A stretch of 64,000 bases of DNA. It comes from Puccinia triticina (taxonomy: Eukaryota; Basidiomycota; Pucciniomycetes; Pucciniales; Pucciniaceae). The translations under genes and the position numbers were made by a program. The DNA is taken from assembly GCF_026914185.1 (NCBI RefSeq), contig NC_070561.1, positions 5,146,001-5,210,000 of the forward strand. The letters run 5' to 3'. This document shows, one piece after another, positions 1 to 10,695 of this stretch (position 1 is its first letter; each line of letters begins with the position of its first letter). The notes under the pieces were generated by a model, which was given only the letters and a program-made list of their open reading frames with translations, was not told the DNA's origin and ran no database searches.

Positions 1-1458
1 CTCAACGGCATCGGGATGATCTCGAGAGACGTCGCGCTCGAATCTAACCTTGGGCTGAGTACCCGGGATCTTAGAAGGGGTGACTGGTTGGGATGGGGCT
101 TCCTTGGGCGGCGCTTGCTGCCGGGGCTCGGGATCGTTCATGATGCGGTCAAACAATTCGGGCTCATCGACTGGTTCAACGTTAGCAGGGCCGCTCGGAG
201 TCGCGTCAGGCTTACGAAGTGGCCTCTTTGACTGAGAAGAGGGAGCCAAAGGAGCCTTATAAGGCCTGGCTTCCTCGTGCCGCTTCCTTCCCGCCGGATC
301 AGCCTCATAAGACCCTACAAACGACTGGGATGAGATGGCTGGAGGGTACCACTGCTCTAAGGACCCGCAGCTCGCCTTGAACTCCACCGAGGCTGACTGA
401 GCTGATGGTCGAGGTCCAGGAGACTGCGCCCTTGAATTCAAAGGTTGACCGGGTTGAAAAGAGGCCACTACGTGTCGAATAGGGCGGCTGCGGTCAAACG
501 GAATGAGGGCACCGTTGGGCAGAAAGTAGTTGTTGCCCCTCTGTTCCACCAGACCGGCTTCCTTGTCCTTCTGAAGCTTGGCACAGCGCATCGTCCCGTG
601 ATTTTCTCGGTGACAATAATAGCAGATCATTGGGCCCCTCTCCGTCAACGGCCCGCCTTTCCCGCCACCTTGCTTCATGAAGTGCTTGAACGCCTTGAAC
701 ATCCTGGTGAGCTCTTCCATGGAGGGGTCGTCTTTAGGAGCTGCGGGTGCTGCCGGAGGCCGCTGATCGGCGTGCATCTTCTTCATAGTCTCATTCGCTT
801 CCTGGAAAGGCGATGCTACGGGCGCGGAGGAACGAGTGTCTTCGAAAGATAGGGAAACCTGGCTCTTCATAACCGTGTCTACAGCGCTACGAAGGATCTT
901 GAAAGTTGGCAGCCGGGCTCAATTGTCGGCTGTCATCACAAGGGTATTGTCCTTGATCAGTTGATCACGAATCCGACCTTGGAAGCCAGAGGAGAAAACC
1001 TGGTAAAACTGCTTTTTCAACTCCTCCTCCGACTCAACATGCTCCTTAGCGACAAGATAAGCCTGGATTGGGTCCCAGGCTTTGCGGAAGTGGTGGTAGT
1101 CGGAGACCGAAGAAACTCCGCCTTTCTGAGTCCACTTCTCTACCAGACTAACGATATCCCTCTCCGTGAACTGCGCGGTGTCGACGTCTGACCAATAGCT
1201 CAGCATAGCCGCCTTCAGCTTTGGCCACTCCGGCGGGGTGTTTCCCTCCAACGTCTCGAGGATGTCGCGGATTTCGCCATTTTCGACGAAACGGACAACT
1301 TGACGAGCCTTGTCATAATCCGAGGCGTTGTCCAGCTCTGCCGCCAGTTCGTAGTCGGCTAGAAATCGCTTGATGTTGGATCCATCGAAATTAAGCCCAT
1401 CTTGAGGCTTGATCTTCTTCATCTTTGCGGGTCTCACGCCACCAGCCACGTCGGCCAT
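1..1458 (-). pseudogene. Ty3-like gag-pol fragment with one in-frame stop, truncated by the window edge
   Basis: Reading the minus strand from the ATG at 1458, a Gag-like N-terminus (KPQDGLNFDGSNIKRFLADY) is followed by a TGA at 919-921. The same frame then stays open to base 1. Downstream of the stop it carries a CCHC zinc knuckle, CYYCHRENHGTMRC, near 595-640, and then a stretch of the type YFLPNGALIPFDRSRPI that follows the knuckle in fungal Ty3/gypsy polyproteins. So this is nucleocapsid and the start of Pol, with protease and RT expected left of the window. The stop could derive from CGA by a C-to-T change. It may be a nonsense mutation or a readthrough site; its place between capsid and nucleocapsid favours mutation. 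The Gag N-terminus is clearly homologous to that of the ORF at 23717-26368. Confidence 0.8.
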
Positions 1459-1470
1459 GTCAAACAAGAA

Positions 1471-1580
1471 CTAGGGAAAAGATTGCAAACGGTGTGGGGG
1501 CGGCTCACAGAGTGGCGATGATGTTTTTCGACGAGAGAGGGTAGAACTTCGGAGGTGCAACTAATGTGGTGGGGACTTAC
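1471..1580 (-). other. Putative intron in the retroelement 5' leader
   Basis: On the minus strand a GTAAGT donor at 1580 and a pyrimidine-rich CCCTAG acceptor ending at 1471 bracket 110 nt just before the gag start. The second element has the same arrangement (26490 to 26390), with the shared context AGAAGTAAGT/AAAGTAAGT and GTGCACCTCCG-like sequence downstream. Conservation of the arrangement between two otherwise diverged leaders supports a real leader intron or a conserved packaging region. Confidence 0.45.
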
Positions 1581-1854
1581 TTCTACAACCCAAGTGCCCC
1601 GCCGCTGAACCCTAAGAAATAAAACAGAAAGAGAGAGAGATTCGAACGATCCTAAAACGGCTTGATCCAATGAAACAAGGACTAGGCCAGCTTGAAGAGC
1701 GGCAAGAGATGAGAGCGGTCGAAACTTGCAAATTGAGGTGAGAGAAGAACCAAATAGGTTCAGCAGCGATTATTGGAACTTCTGGATGGATGATAATATG
1801 AAGGAAAAAAGAGAAAAGAAATATAACCGCCAAACAGCCTCAAAACCACAGTGA

Positions 1855-1904
1855 CGAGACTGTAAATCTTGAGGTCGCTGGTTCAATCCCGGCTCGGGGG
1901 ACCA
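1855..1904 (-). promoter_or_regulatory. Extended primer-binding site, complementary to the tRNA-Tyr 3' half
   Basis: The plus strand reads as nucleotides 27 to 73 plus CCA of a tRNA with a GTA anticodon: anticodon arm CGAGA-CTGTAAA-TCTTG, variable region, T arm with GGTTCAATCCC, acceptor strand and CCA. It lies 2 bp inside the LTR, where a primer-binding site belongs for a minus-strand element. Fifty nucleotides is far beyond the usual 8-18. The second element has the same block with one substitution. Confidence 0.75.
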
Positions 1905-1906
1905 AA

Positions 1907-2817
1907 TGAGGGACTCCTGTCCATACAAGCGGAGGCAGTCGTGTGAGGGGATGGGTGCTGTTTAGGCTGCCCTCAAGGTGGGTGTTCCGTGAGGATTGAG
2001 CGCTGAAATGGGGGGGATCTGGGATAGCTTTTTGGTTGGGGTGGTTTTGAGAGGTTTGCCGGGGTTTTTGGATCCTCGGCGGCGGTTGTTTTTGTTGTTG
2101 ATGGGATGAGAAGTGATCTCAAAGAGGGGAAGGAAAAGGGATCTGGAATTCTGGATGAAAGATGATCGGCGGGCGGAGCCCGTAAGTTGAAACTCTGAAG
2201 GTATGATCTATAAGCTCAGTGATGGTCCGTATTCTGGGGATCAGAATGCCATGCCTCCCCCATCATCCAAGTTCAGCGAACTTGGACTCCGGGAGAGCCA
2301 CATGTCACATGTATTTCATCATCTCCTCCGCGCGCACACACAACAGACAACAGAAGCAGGAAAAAAAAAAAAGAAAACACAACACAAAGAAATGAGGAAA
2401 TCACAGTGAGATGAGACAGAGGGAGAAGAACCAGAGAAAAGAAAGGGAAAGAGAACAGAGGAGAAAGAAACACTCAAGACAGACAAAAATCAAACAAAAG
2501 AGAAAGAGCCAGAAACAAAAACAGGGAATAAACCCACAGCAGATGCTGTGTTAGGACCAAGAAAGATGAAACAGGGATGGAGACTGAGGAGAAGGGGGAT
2601 TTGGGAAGGGAAGAGGAGATGGAAAGGTGGAAAGGAGGAAGAAGGAAGAAAGGGGGAAATATCTTGAAGGAGGTTGGAAGATGAGGAGAGATGGGGAGAG
2701 GTGAATTCTTGAGGTCTTGAGGATCTTGAAGTGAAATCCTGATGAGAGAGGGACCTTGATGCTCTTGCTGGCGGCGGTGTTGTTCCTGACTAGCTGGCCA
2801 CGAGAGGGGCCACCACA
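1907..2817 (-). repeat. 5' LTR of the truncated gag-pol element
   Basis: Begins TGAGGGACTCC next to the primer-binding site and ends GGCCACCACA (plus-strand reading), so on the element's own strand it runs TGTGGTGG...CTCA. It shares ends and internal blocks (ATGCCATGCCTCCCCCATC, then CACATGT...TTTCATCATC, an A/G-rich stretch, CCTGACTAGCTGGCCACGA) with the solo LTR at 9821-10695, and its terminal CCACCACA with the LTRs at 22710 and 26634. The matching 3' LTR must lie left of the window. Confidence 0.75.
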
Positions 2818-2888
2818 ACGTGTGTGCTGGCCGGTCATTGGGGGAGTGTGTAGACGCCGCCCAATGACCGGGCTGTGCCGGCCATTGG

Positions 2889-3275
2889 AATGGCAACTGG
2901 AGCTTCTGCCCCTTGAGCTTTGTTTTTGAGGGGCTGTGTACCCAACCCGTGAGTATTTGGCAGGTTGGAAGCCCCGGAGGAGCGTTCCCGGGGGAGCGGG
3001 AGCCTGCGCTCAGTTTATTTTATGTATTTCTTTTTCATCCTTTTTTTGTGTCAAGCTGAGGGCTTCAAATACTGCAAGAATTTGGTGGAGGGGCAAGGAA
3101 AATCCCCTCTGCTGGCTGGCAGAGAAAAAAAAGGTAATTTTAAGGTTTTTAATCTGCAGTGCGCAAAGCGTTTTGAGCTGCCGTGCACTGTGGCCGGGAC
3201 ATTGAGTGGACACCCCATGCAGTGCGCAATGAGTTTTTTGCAGTGCGCAAAGTACATCCGTTTTTTTTTTATGTC
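2889..3275 (+). repeat. Dispersed repeat, copy 1 (partner at 46765-47075)
   Basis: Shares with 46765-47075 the ordered blocks GAGCTTTGTTTTYGAGGGGC, TTTGGCAGGTT, CCCGGGGGAGC, CCTCTGCTGGCTG and GTTTTTTGCAGTGCGCAAAG, ending in poly-T. Both copies directly follow a short run of ACCGGTCAT-type minisatellite. It contains no convincing ORF. It may be one end of a larger TIR element; superfamily unknown. Confidence 0.6.
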
Positions 3276-3403
3276 CCATCAGTCTAAAAACTCCAGGTAG
3301 TTACAATTGGTAGTATGCACAGCAGCAGGTGTTACTCATCAATCAGTGCAACTCATCTTTTCTTTCAAAAAAAAATGATCATAAACACCTTAAACTTTGT
3401 GCT

Positions 3404-3435
3404 AAAGTTTAGTGAATTTCAATTGTGAACCCCCC
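3404..3435 (-). other. Possible 3'-end relic of the secreted-protein family
   Basis: The minus strand contains GTTCACAATTGA followed by AATTCA, matching the last codons and stop of the gene at 53724-55974 and, more loosely, the flank of the gene at 47206. It follows the same dispersed repeat (2889-3275) that sits beside the 47206 gene. The match is short and may be chance. Confidence 0.2.
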
Positions 3436-3527
3436 TAACACAAACTTGTCAGAATTCTGACTTCATCTTCCGCTCACATTATCTGTCTGGCCAAGTGGCC
3501 CTGTTTCCTGTCCAACCAAGTGGTCAA

Positions 3528-3690
3528 ATCCTGTCCTGTCCTATTGTCACCTGTTCAGTACCCTGTTCCTGTCCCCTGTTCCTGTCCCCTGTCCCTGTCC
3601 CCTGTCCTGTCCTGTCCTGTCCCTGTCACCTGTTCAGTTACCTGTCCAGTACCCTGTTCTGTCCTGTCAACTGTTCTTTCATATCCTGTC
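3528..3690 (+). repeat. CCTGTCC-type low-complexity tandem repeat
   Basis: About 160 bp dominated by variants of CCTGTTC, CCTGTCC and CCCTGT in tandem. ORFs across it are compositional artefacts. Confidence 0.8.
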
Positions 3691-3699
3691 ACTTGTCTA

Positions 3700-4419
3700 G
3701 GCCCCCTTTGGATCTTGTTGAGGGGGCTCTCTAGTTGTCTTCTTAAGTTCGCTCCTCACATTTGAAATAAAGTATCGAGTCTGAGCCCCAATCAAAGTGA
3801 CCAACCTGAGCCCCTAACCAGTCAAGTCACCGGCTCCTCTTTCACCTCCCAATACGCCTCCATTGCCTCATCACCTTGAGCTGAAATCCTAACAAAACTT
3901 AGGTTCGTTGTCTTGTGTCTGCTACGGCCACTGGTTGCTTGCTTGTGTCTTACACACCTCCAAACGCGAAAAGAATTTTGTCTCATAAGAAACCCATGAG
4001 GAAGTAATCAGGGGAGCAAAAAAGGCACCCCGCCCAACGGTTGCCCGTCTCTTGTAAAAAAGATATGGTTCCTGGCCATGAAGCATCCCAGCCAGTCGGG
4101 ATCACAATTTCTTGATGTTTTTGATAAACTTGGTGTGGGGTCTTGTCAGTTTGGCCCGAGATGCTATAGATACCAAAGATCCCGGCTGTGGCAATTCTCG
4201 TTGGTCCTAGCTTCAGCCTTGTGAACAAGACTCCAAACTGGATAGCACCCGGGCCTTATCTCTGCTAGTACATACAGATAGCGAGACCATCGGGTCTCAA
4301 GCTCCCTGGAGCCCATGCCCCGCATGACGGCACTGTTGGTACCGCGGCGGAATTCTCAGGCAAAGCGGCGGATTTAGCGGTTTAGATTCTGATTATCAAC
4401 ACTCCGGTGATCAACGCGG
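3700..4419. other. Stretch without a recognised gene
   Basis: Short ORFs on both strands only. No protein motif, TIR pair or RNA gene recognised. Confidence 0.5.
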
Positions 4420-4740
4420 TATACATAGTGATGAGTTTCCGCAAGCGGTGCCAGGGCCCTCTCCTTGAGTCCAGAGAAGCTCGAATAGCAGTGCACAGTC
4501 ACGCTGGAATAATTCTCAAAGTTTGTTTCAACTTTTTTTCTTCAAAGCCAAGTTTTCTTGACGGTGGAACCCATGTGTAATGGCGTAGTCTCCACGTGTA
4601 CTAGGAGTTTGTTTCTTGTTTCTTCTAAACAACGACAAAAAAGGCTGTTTCCTTTGCAAGTTTCACAGCTTGGATGGAAGTAGCGCTCCTGAAGTCAAAC
4701 ATAAATCAAGTTCCTCTGAATTCAGAGGGTACGCCGGGGG
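4420..4740 (+). repeat. Dispersed repeat, copy 1 (partner 15047-16170)
   Basis: Contains ATAGTGATGAGTTTCC, GGGCCCTCT, AGAGAAGCTC, AAGCCAAGTTTTCTTGACGG, TGGAACCCATGTG and GCTTGGATGGAAGTAGC in order. The same blocks occur at 15047-15102 and 15801-16170, where a hAT element has split the copy. The uninterrupted copy here therefore shows the empty site. Confidence 0.7.
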
Positions 4741-4903
4741 CATTTCATTATCCATGGTGGTTTTTTGTCATCTTTTTTACTGTATTTGTATTCTTGTTTT
4801 GTAAGGTTTTTCTGTGAAATGTAGCTATATGCACTTGCATTGCTGTGCACTGGAAAGAGTGTGGCTTGGGTGGAGTTTCCAAGTTGGAAATAAAGAGCAC
4901 GAT

Positions 4904-6476
4904 TCAAATTTCGAAGACTAATGCATTTCCATCATCACTACAAGAGATCAGTTTTTTATGATCACTCGTCAACTTTGCCATGTGAACGACGTCTTGGTGT
5001 CCCGAGTGAACCTTCAACTGTTCAGCTGTTTTTAGGTTCCATGTAGACAGTGTCTTATCCAGGGATCCAGTCGTCATTTGGCCAGTTGCTCGATGGATCA
5101 CTAAAGTGGTAATGGCATCCTATCATACCGAAAGACAATTTTTTTCGCATCAGTTTGATCATTAACCCTTTGTTGTTGTGGGCGCGCGTGCAGCAAAGAT
5201 AGTTCGTAAATCGAAGGCATTTGACACTTACCTGGTGGCGAACGGAATTTCGTAACTTGAACGAGGCAGCATCGTGGATGAAAGCTGTACCATCTGTTCC
5301 TGCACTGATCAGCAACGGTACACCTAGACCTGTGGGCTCAAAAATTTCTACTTCTACCGTCGCATGGCTTTCGTGTTCATCTAGAGCGGCTACCGTGGTT
5401 CCCATCTTCAAGTTGACCAGGCGCACTCCGCCGTTGGCAATACCACCCAGGACACACATAGTGCTGGCTTGGTTGATGACGAGGGAATTGACGCCAGATT
5501 GATCTGGCTGGGGCCTGAAAGCAAATTTTCCTTCGTTTAGGTTGATCTTATGCTGCGTTTTACCAGTCATGGGGTCCCAAATGAAAAGCATCCCTGAATC
5601 GGTAGCACTCAAAATTTTCTGACCTAGTATCAAAAAATGGACAATATTCAGTTACGTCGAGGTTTGTGTGGAGCAGGGGTAGGCGAGAGAAAGGCCGAGT
5701 GGGCGACATACCATCCGGGGTAAACCTGCCACAAGTAGTCATTGAATTGTGACCTGCAAAAACTCGCATCGAGCCCGAAGGGACTGAAAACATGTAGATC
5801 ATTCCATCGGAAAATCCAGCCAGTAAGTCTGTCTGTTTAGGGTGCCATGTAAGCCACTTGTTGTTTATTAGCCAAAAAAAAGGGGGAAAAAGGAGATTAA
5901 TCAGTGAGTGAGCAAGTTGGAAAACTTGAACTTTGGAGGATATGATCCTACTGTGACTTCTTCGGAAGCTTCGAGGTCAAGAAGAAATTCCCATTTCGAG
6001 AATCCCTGAGCATCCAGATTTTTCCAGATTTTGATGGTGGCGTCCACGCCGCCAGTTGCCAGATATTCCCCATCGTTACTGAATTCGATGGACGAGAGGG
6101 AATCTTGATGACCTTCGAGTTTAAGAATTTCTTCACCAGTCGATGTATTCCAAATGTAACCTAGATCGTCCGCCCCGCCGCTGGCGCAGATCTGAGGATT
6201 GCGCGGATGAGTGGCCAGACAGAAGACCGGTTCCTGGTGCTTGGTAAAGCGTGTAATCGAACTATCGAAAGGTGGCTCGGATTGTTCGTTGACTTCCGCC
6301 ATCTCTTCATCAGTGTCTTCGTCTTCCATCGGAACTTCTCCTTCAACGACCTGGCAATCAATGCATTCCGCGATATCTTCTTCGTTTATTTCTATTTCCT
6401 CTTCAGGATGCTGGTCGTCATCTTCGGCCAGCTCCACTGCGGCCATTCCTGGATTTGATGGGTCGCTTTCATCCAT
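4904..6476 (-). CDS. AAMP/Sqt1-like WD40 repeat protein
   Basis: Four exons on the minus strand: 6476-5952, 5856-5712, 5623-5232 and 5119-4904, giving 1278 nt and 425 residues, close to the usual size of AAMP/Sqt1 proteins. The start is the ATG at 6476 (MDESDPSNPG); the upstream in-frame extension runs into repeat sequence. The N-terminus is acidic (EEEIEINEEDIAE). WD40 repeats follow: SGGADDLGYIWN, TGGVDATIKIW, GFSDGMIYMF, SATDSGMLFIWD, SAGTDGTAFIHD, TGSLDKTLSTWN and SCSDDGNALVFEI. All junctions have GT/AG and keep frame. In yeast, Sqt1 is a chaperone for ribosomal protein uL16; the orthologue is expected to act in 60S subunit biogenesis. No key repeat appears broken. A Mutator-like MITE lies about 210 bp upstream of the start. 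Confidence 0.88.
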
Positions 6477-6685
6477 GATGTCTGGTTTGTTCACCTCAAC
6501 CCTTAAGCCAGTATCCCGCGTGGTATATCCGGTAGATACTCCGGGATATCTGGTAAGGGACCGCGGATCACACCATATATCTGAGACCCGAGGTTCCGAG
6601 GCCTGTGGATATGGACGGATACTTCTGGGTCGCACATACTCACACCACGGAGCGCGCCCAACCGCGGTCTGACGTGGGAGGCAAC

Positions 6686-7262
6686 CAAACTTAACCAAGT
6701 CCCTCTCTTGCCTGAGGCTTTGCCGGAGGGACTTATGACTAATCAGGGATTCTCGCATGAGAGATATTTTTGTTTTGGTGGTGTTTTCCTTTGAACCACC
6801 AGAACTAAACTCTGACCATCGCAAACCTTCTAAGTTTTTTTGTGGATGGTAGGCCTGCATCTGCCCCTCCTTCTCATGTAATATCAGGCTCCCTTGCCTC
6901 AATCTTCATCCCTCTTTCATTTTTTGAAAAGTCTCATTTTTGAAGAAATCAACCGGATCACACAGAAAAGGTCCGAGCGCGCTCAGCCAAAGCGCTGTAC
7001 TTTTATTGAATTATCATTTTCTCAATCAAATGTTTAAAACTTTGAGTTAAGAAATAGAGAATCTGAAAAATGGGTAAAATATGAGAAAAAGCATGCAATG
7101 TATAAAAAGTTGGTCTTGTGAATGATGGTTGAGAATTACATGAGATACGGCGGATGTAACAAAACAAGGGCTGAAATATCTGGTTCTCTCACGCAAGAAT
7201 TCCTGATAAGTCATAAGTCCCTCTGGCAAAGCCTCAGGCAAGAGAGGGACTTGTCAAGTTTG
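6686..7262. mobile_element. Mutator-like MITE with long terminal inverted repeats
   Basis: Flanked by the perfect 9-bp duplication GGAGGCAAC (6677-6685 and 7263-7271). Ends read CAAACTTAACCAAGTCCC at left and CAAACTTGACAAGTCCC at right (reverse complement). Inverted similarity continues for about 80 bp through TCTCTTGCCTGAGGCTTTGCC. No transposase. Related ends occur at 38704-38845, 49714-50040, 56233-56280 and 61241-62311. Confidence 0.85.
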
Positions 7263-7677
7263 GGAGGCAACACAGCACTAACCTTCCTGCCCCCCAAGCT
7301 TAACTAAGCCTCTTGATTGGAGGGTTGGGGGGGGGGGGGGGGGGGGGCAACCCCGCTTCCTGAAGGGAGATGCTTACTTTAGCATGTCCACCACGCGGGA
7401 CTATCTGAGAGCATCCGCATCTGTGGATAAGTTAGCCCGGATGAGGGCACTTGGTCCACCACCTCCGCATCCTCATTGGCTTGGATTAACTCAGGATCAA
7501 CTTGACTTGGAGCTCCGTTTGGAGCTAGTGGGGTCTACATGTAGAACACAGCCCAGCTTGCGGGGGCAATGGTTGAAGTCAAGGACCAAACCGCTGGATC
7601 TGAAGTGGCCAAAGCCAACACAACCAGGGTAATGGGATGATCAGATTTTCCCAACACCAACACGGCCCAGGTAATTG
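7263..7677. other. Intergenic stretch with a G homopolymer
   Basis: Holds a near-pure G run (7327-7348) and, at 7293-7312, a CAAGCTTAACTAAGCCTC block like the ends of the Mutator-like family. No gene recognised. Confidence 0.5.
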
Positions 7678-8177
7678 CACTGTGAAAAAAACTCAAGAAA
7701 GTGCTCTCAGTTGACATGCGCAATCCAGGTTCAGACTTCAAGTTCATCCAGGGTTATTCCATGATTTATTGCGGAGTAGCTCAGCTTCAAAATAAAATAG
7801 TGAGCTTTGGCTCAGACAGTAGTTCAGTGTTGGACTTGGTGCACAGTCTTTGCATGTGCCAAGCATATACCTCAACACCTGCTCAGTACTGCTCACTTTT
7901 CACCAACAAGGGGATGTATGTACATACACAGCGGGGAAAATCAAGGAAAGGTGGTGCGCCACATCCAAGCCACATCCAGTCAACGCCACGGATGCGCCAC
8001 TGAGACCTTGGGATTGCCCAGCAATTGCGCCAACATTAGGGGCGCCCCCATACCATCATCGCGGCGCTGTTGGGATGTCCCCAGCACGCTTTGGGTACCG
8101 TTGTGCAAAATCGGCATCCGGATGGGCGGCCCCGGGCGGCATGATGCGTGTGACCAATCAATGACCCAGACGAGCCA

Positions 8178-9430
8178 GTGACGCTTTGGTCCCAGAGCTC
8201 GCATCTGACTCCTACCGCCACCAGGCTGGGCCCATGGCGGCCCTGTGACAACACAAGTCTGGCATCTGTCTTCCATGATGATGAACGGACTTGTGAACAT
8301 TGCCATGTATGTACATATTGCTTCTATCATCAACTGAAACCTAACCCGCTTCATATCCCCGGACACCTCACAACCAATTCCTCAGGCAACCTCCCTTCTT
8401 CCCTCCAACCGACCATCATTCACCATCCCTTCTTCCCTCCGACTCCCCCTCCAACTCACTTTCTCTCCCCACCCTCAAGCATCAGGCCCTCGGCTCCTCC
8501 CCCGGACTCTCTCTTTATTATTAGCAATGTTGTTCAATCAATCTTGCCCATCATGCGCACAATTAACCAACTGCAAGGCATGATGGGCGGTGGAAGCTTC
8601 AGCATCTCAATGGCTAGCCAACTCATGATCCTCTGTCTCTTTCCAGCAGGTCTTGTTGTCCCTTCTGATGCTGACGTACAAGAAGAATTGGCCACCCGCG
8701 GGATTGTTTGGCCGCCGGTAGCTACTTGGTCCAGTAGCTAGTCACCGACTAACTCAAAGTAGAGATACTATGATTCTTTTCTTTATTTATAGCAATGCAA
8801 TGTTATGGGGGGCCATGCCCACCCCCAAGAACCTATTATATCATATGTGTGTGCCCTGACCCTTGGTCAAGTGCCAGTACCAAAAGCCCCACCCACGTGA
8901 GTCCCATGGGCCCCGCAGTTGCTTTTGCCCCATCAGAGTTCCGCAGAGCATCCACCTGCCATCAGTCACCAGGATGATCCAATTGATTTGGATCCCAATG
9001 GATCTGGCATACACTGTTGGTGCCGGATCAAATAGCCGCGGGTTGCTGCTGAACGCCTCAAGGGACCCGGGTCAAATATCCGCAGGTCGCCGCTCAGCGC
9101 CCCAAGGGTACCGGATCAACTATCCGCTGGCAGCGGCTGAGCGGTCCCCAACCTTGCCATATCCAGCAACCGGGACGCTCCAGCAGCGTGGTCCTCACCC
9201 CCATGGGAAGATCAAGGGCACGTCGCTGTGGCGCGCCAATCCCATTTCCGCAACAGGTGCGTGATCAGATTGTGCAACGGGGACGTTTCGTGATGCCTCA
9301 GGTGCGTCACGGTGGTGCGCCCCTGGGACATGTCGAGATTGAGCGCCACCGTTGTGGTCATTGAATTGCAGGGTCCCAGGGGCGCAACCCAATTGCCCTC
9401 CGGGCGGTCCATTGGCCCCGGGGTGTACAC
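8178..9430. other. Interior of the composite element, no gene recognised
   Basis: Includes a pyrimidine-rich stretch at 8385-8515 and an open frame ending at 8741 (SMASQLMILCLFPAGLVVPSDADV). The frame has no recognisable domain and probably is not a gene. Confidence 0.4.
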
Positions 9431-9439
9431 ATACATACA

Positions 9440-9820
9440 TACAAGCCCTTGGAAGGAATCCCTCCATGTCGACAAGGATACACGCCCATGTCAACCAGGA
9501 GGAATCTCTCTCGGTTGACAAGGGCATACATGCGCGCATAAGTATGTCAACCAGGAGGAATCCCTCCCGGCTAACAACCATATACAACAGTGTCAACCGG
9601 GAGGAATCCCTCCCGGACAATAAAAATACACATTGGTTGAAAACTATCTACAAACGTGTTGACCAGGAGAATCCCTCCCGGTCAACAGCTATTCACAACA
9701 TTTGACTGGGAGGAATCCCTTGTGGTCAATGAATCTATACTCTAGTCGACCGGGAGGCATTACTAGTTAACCAGGCGGAATGCCTCCCGTATGATGACTA
9801 TACACACTAGTTGACCGGTA
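9440..9820. repeat. Self-complementary minisatellite, left part
   Basis: Repeats of TTGACCGGGAGGAAT followed by CCCTCCCGGTCAA-type sequence, with spacers such as CTATACACACTAG between units. Each unit is an imperfect palindrome. The array resumes right of the solo LTR at 10696, so the LTR inserted into it. Confidence 0.85.
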
Positions 9821-10695
9821 TGGAGCTCCGCTTGGTGCTAGGCCGGCGGCAGCGCTGGGAGGGGAAAAAGTGCCTGGTGGCTGCCCTCTTGGATGGTCCG
9901 TAAAGGAGTCGTAGGGATTTGAGGTGATAGCATTGGGGGGAAGTGGTTTTGAAGTATTGTCAAGGTGTAGATTCTTGAAGGCGGTTGTTGGTTTGGATAC
10001 TTGAGGATTCTGGGAAAGGAAATGGATTAGATAGGACTCTTGACTCGGGATTCTTGATGATTGATCAAAAAGGTGATGCCCTTATTCTTGGATCAGAATG
10101 GCATGCCTCTCCCATCCTCCAAGTTCGACGAACTTGGACTCAGGGAGGCGACCTGTCACATGAATTTCATCACATCCTCCTTGCGCGCTACACGCGCGCA
10201 CACACACACACAACAAAACAGCAGAGAGAAGCAGAGAAACAGAGAAAAGACAGCAAGACACAGAAGAAGGGATGAGACACAATGAGATGAGACAGAAAGA
10301 AAGAAAAGAACCAAAGGTAAAGAAAAGAGCAGACAGAACACTCAGGACAAATAAGAACAAACAGAAAAAGGGAACAATGAATAAAACAGAGGGATAAACC
10401 CACAGCAGATGCTGTGTTAGGACCAAGAAAGGTGAAAAGGCTGGGGAACTGAGAGAGAAGAGGAGTGGAAAAAGAATTTGGGGTAGGAGAAGTGGAAATG
10501 AGGGAAGGAGAGGAAAATGATATTAAGAGGGGGGGGGGGAGTTAGAGAGATGAGCAGGATGAATCTTGAGGATCTTGATGCTTCTTGAGGGTGAATTCTT
10601 GAGGCTTGAGGAATGAAATTTAAAACTGGACTCTTGATGACAATCCTGGCGGCAGCGATGCTCCTGACTAGCTGACCACGAAATAGGCCACCACA
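9821..10695 (-). repeat. Solo LTR inserted in the minisatellite
   Basis: About 875 bp, from TGGAGCTCCGCTTGGTGC to GGCCACCACA. It shares GTGCTAGGCCGGC with the LTRs of the element at 22710-27442 and long blocks with the LTR at 1907-2817. A 4-bp CCGG occurs near both ends but is ambiguous because the minisatellite itself contains CCGG. No internal coding region adjoins it. Confidence 0.75.

Noticed and set aside
7327..7348. G-run as a regulatory or G-quadruplex site
   Set aside because: A pure homopolymer may be a sequencing or assembly artefact and has no context.
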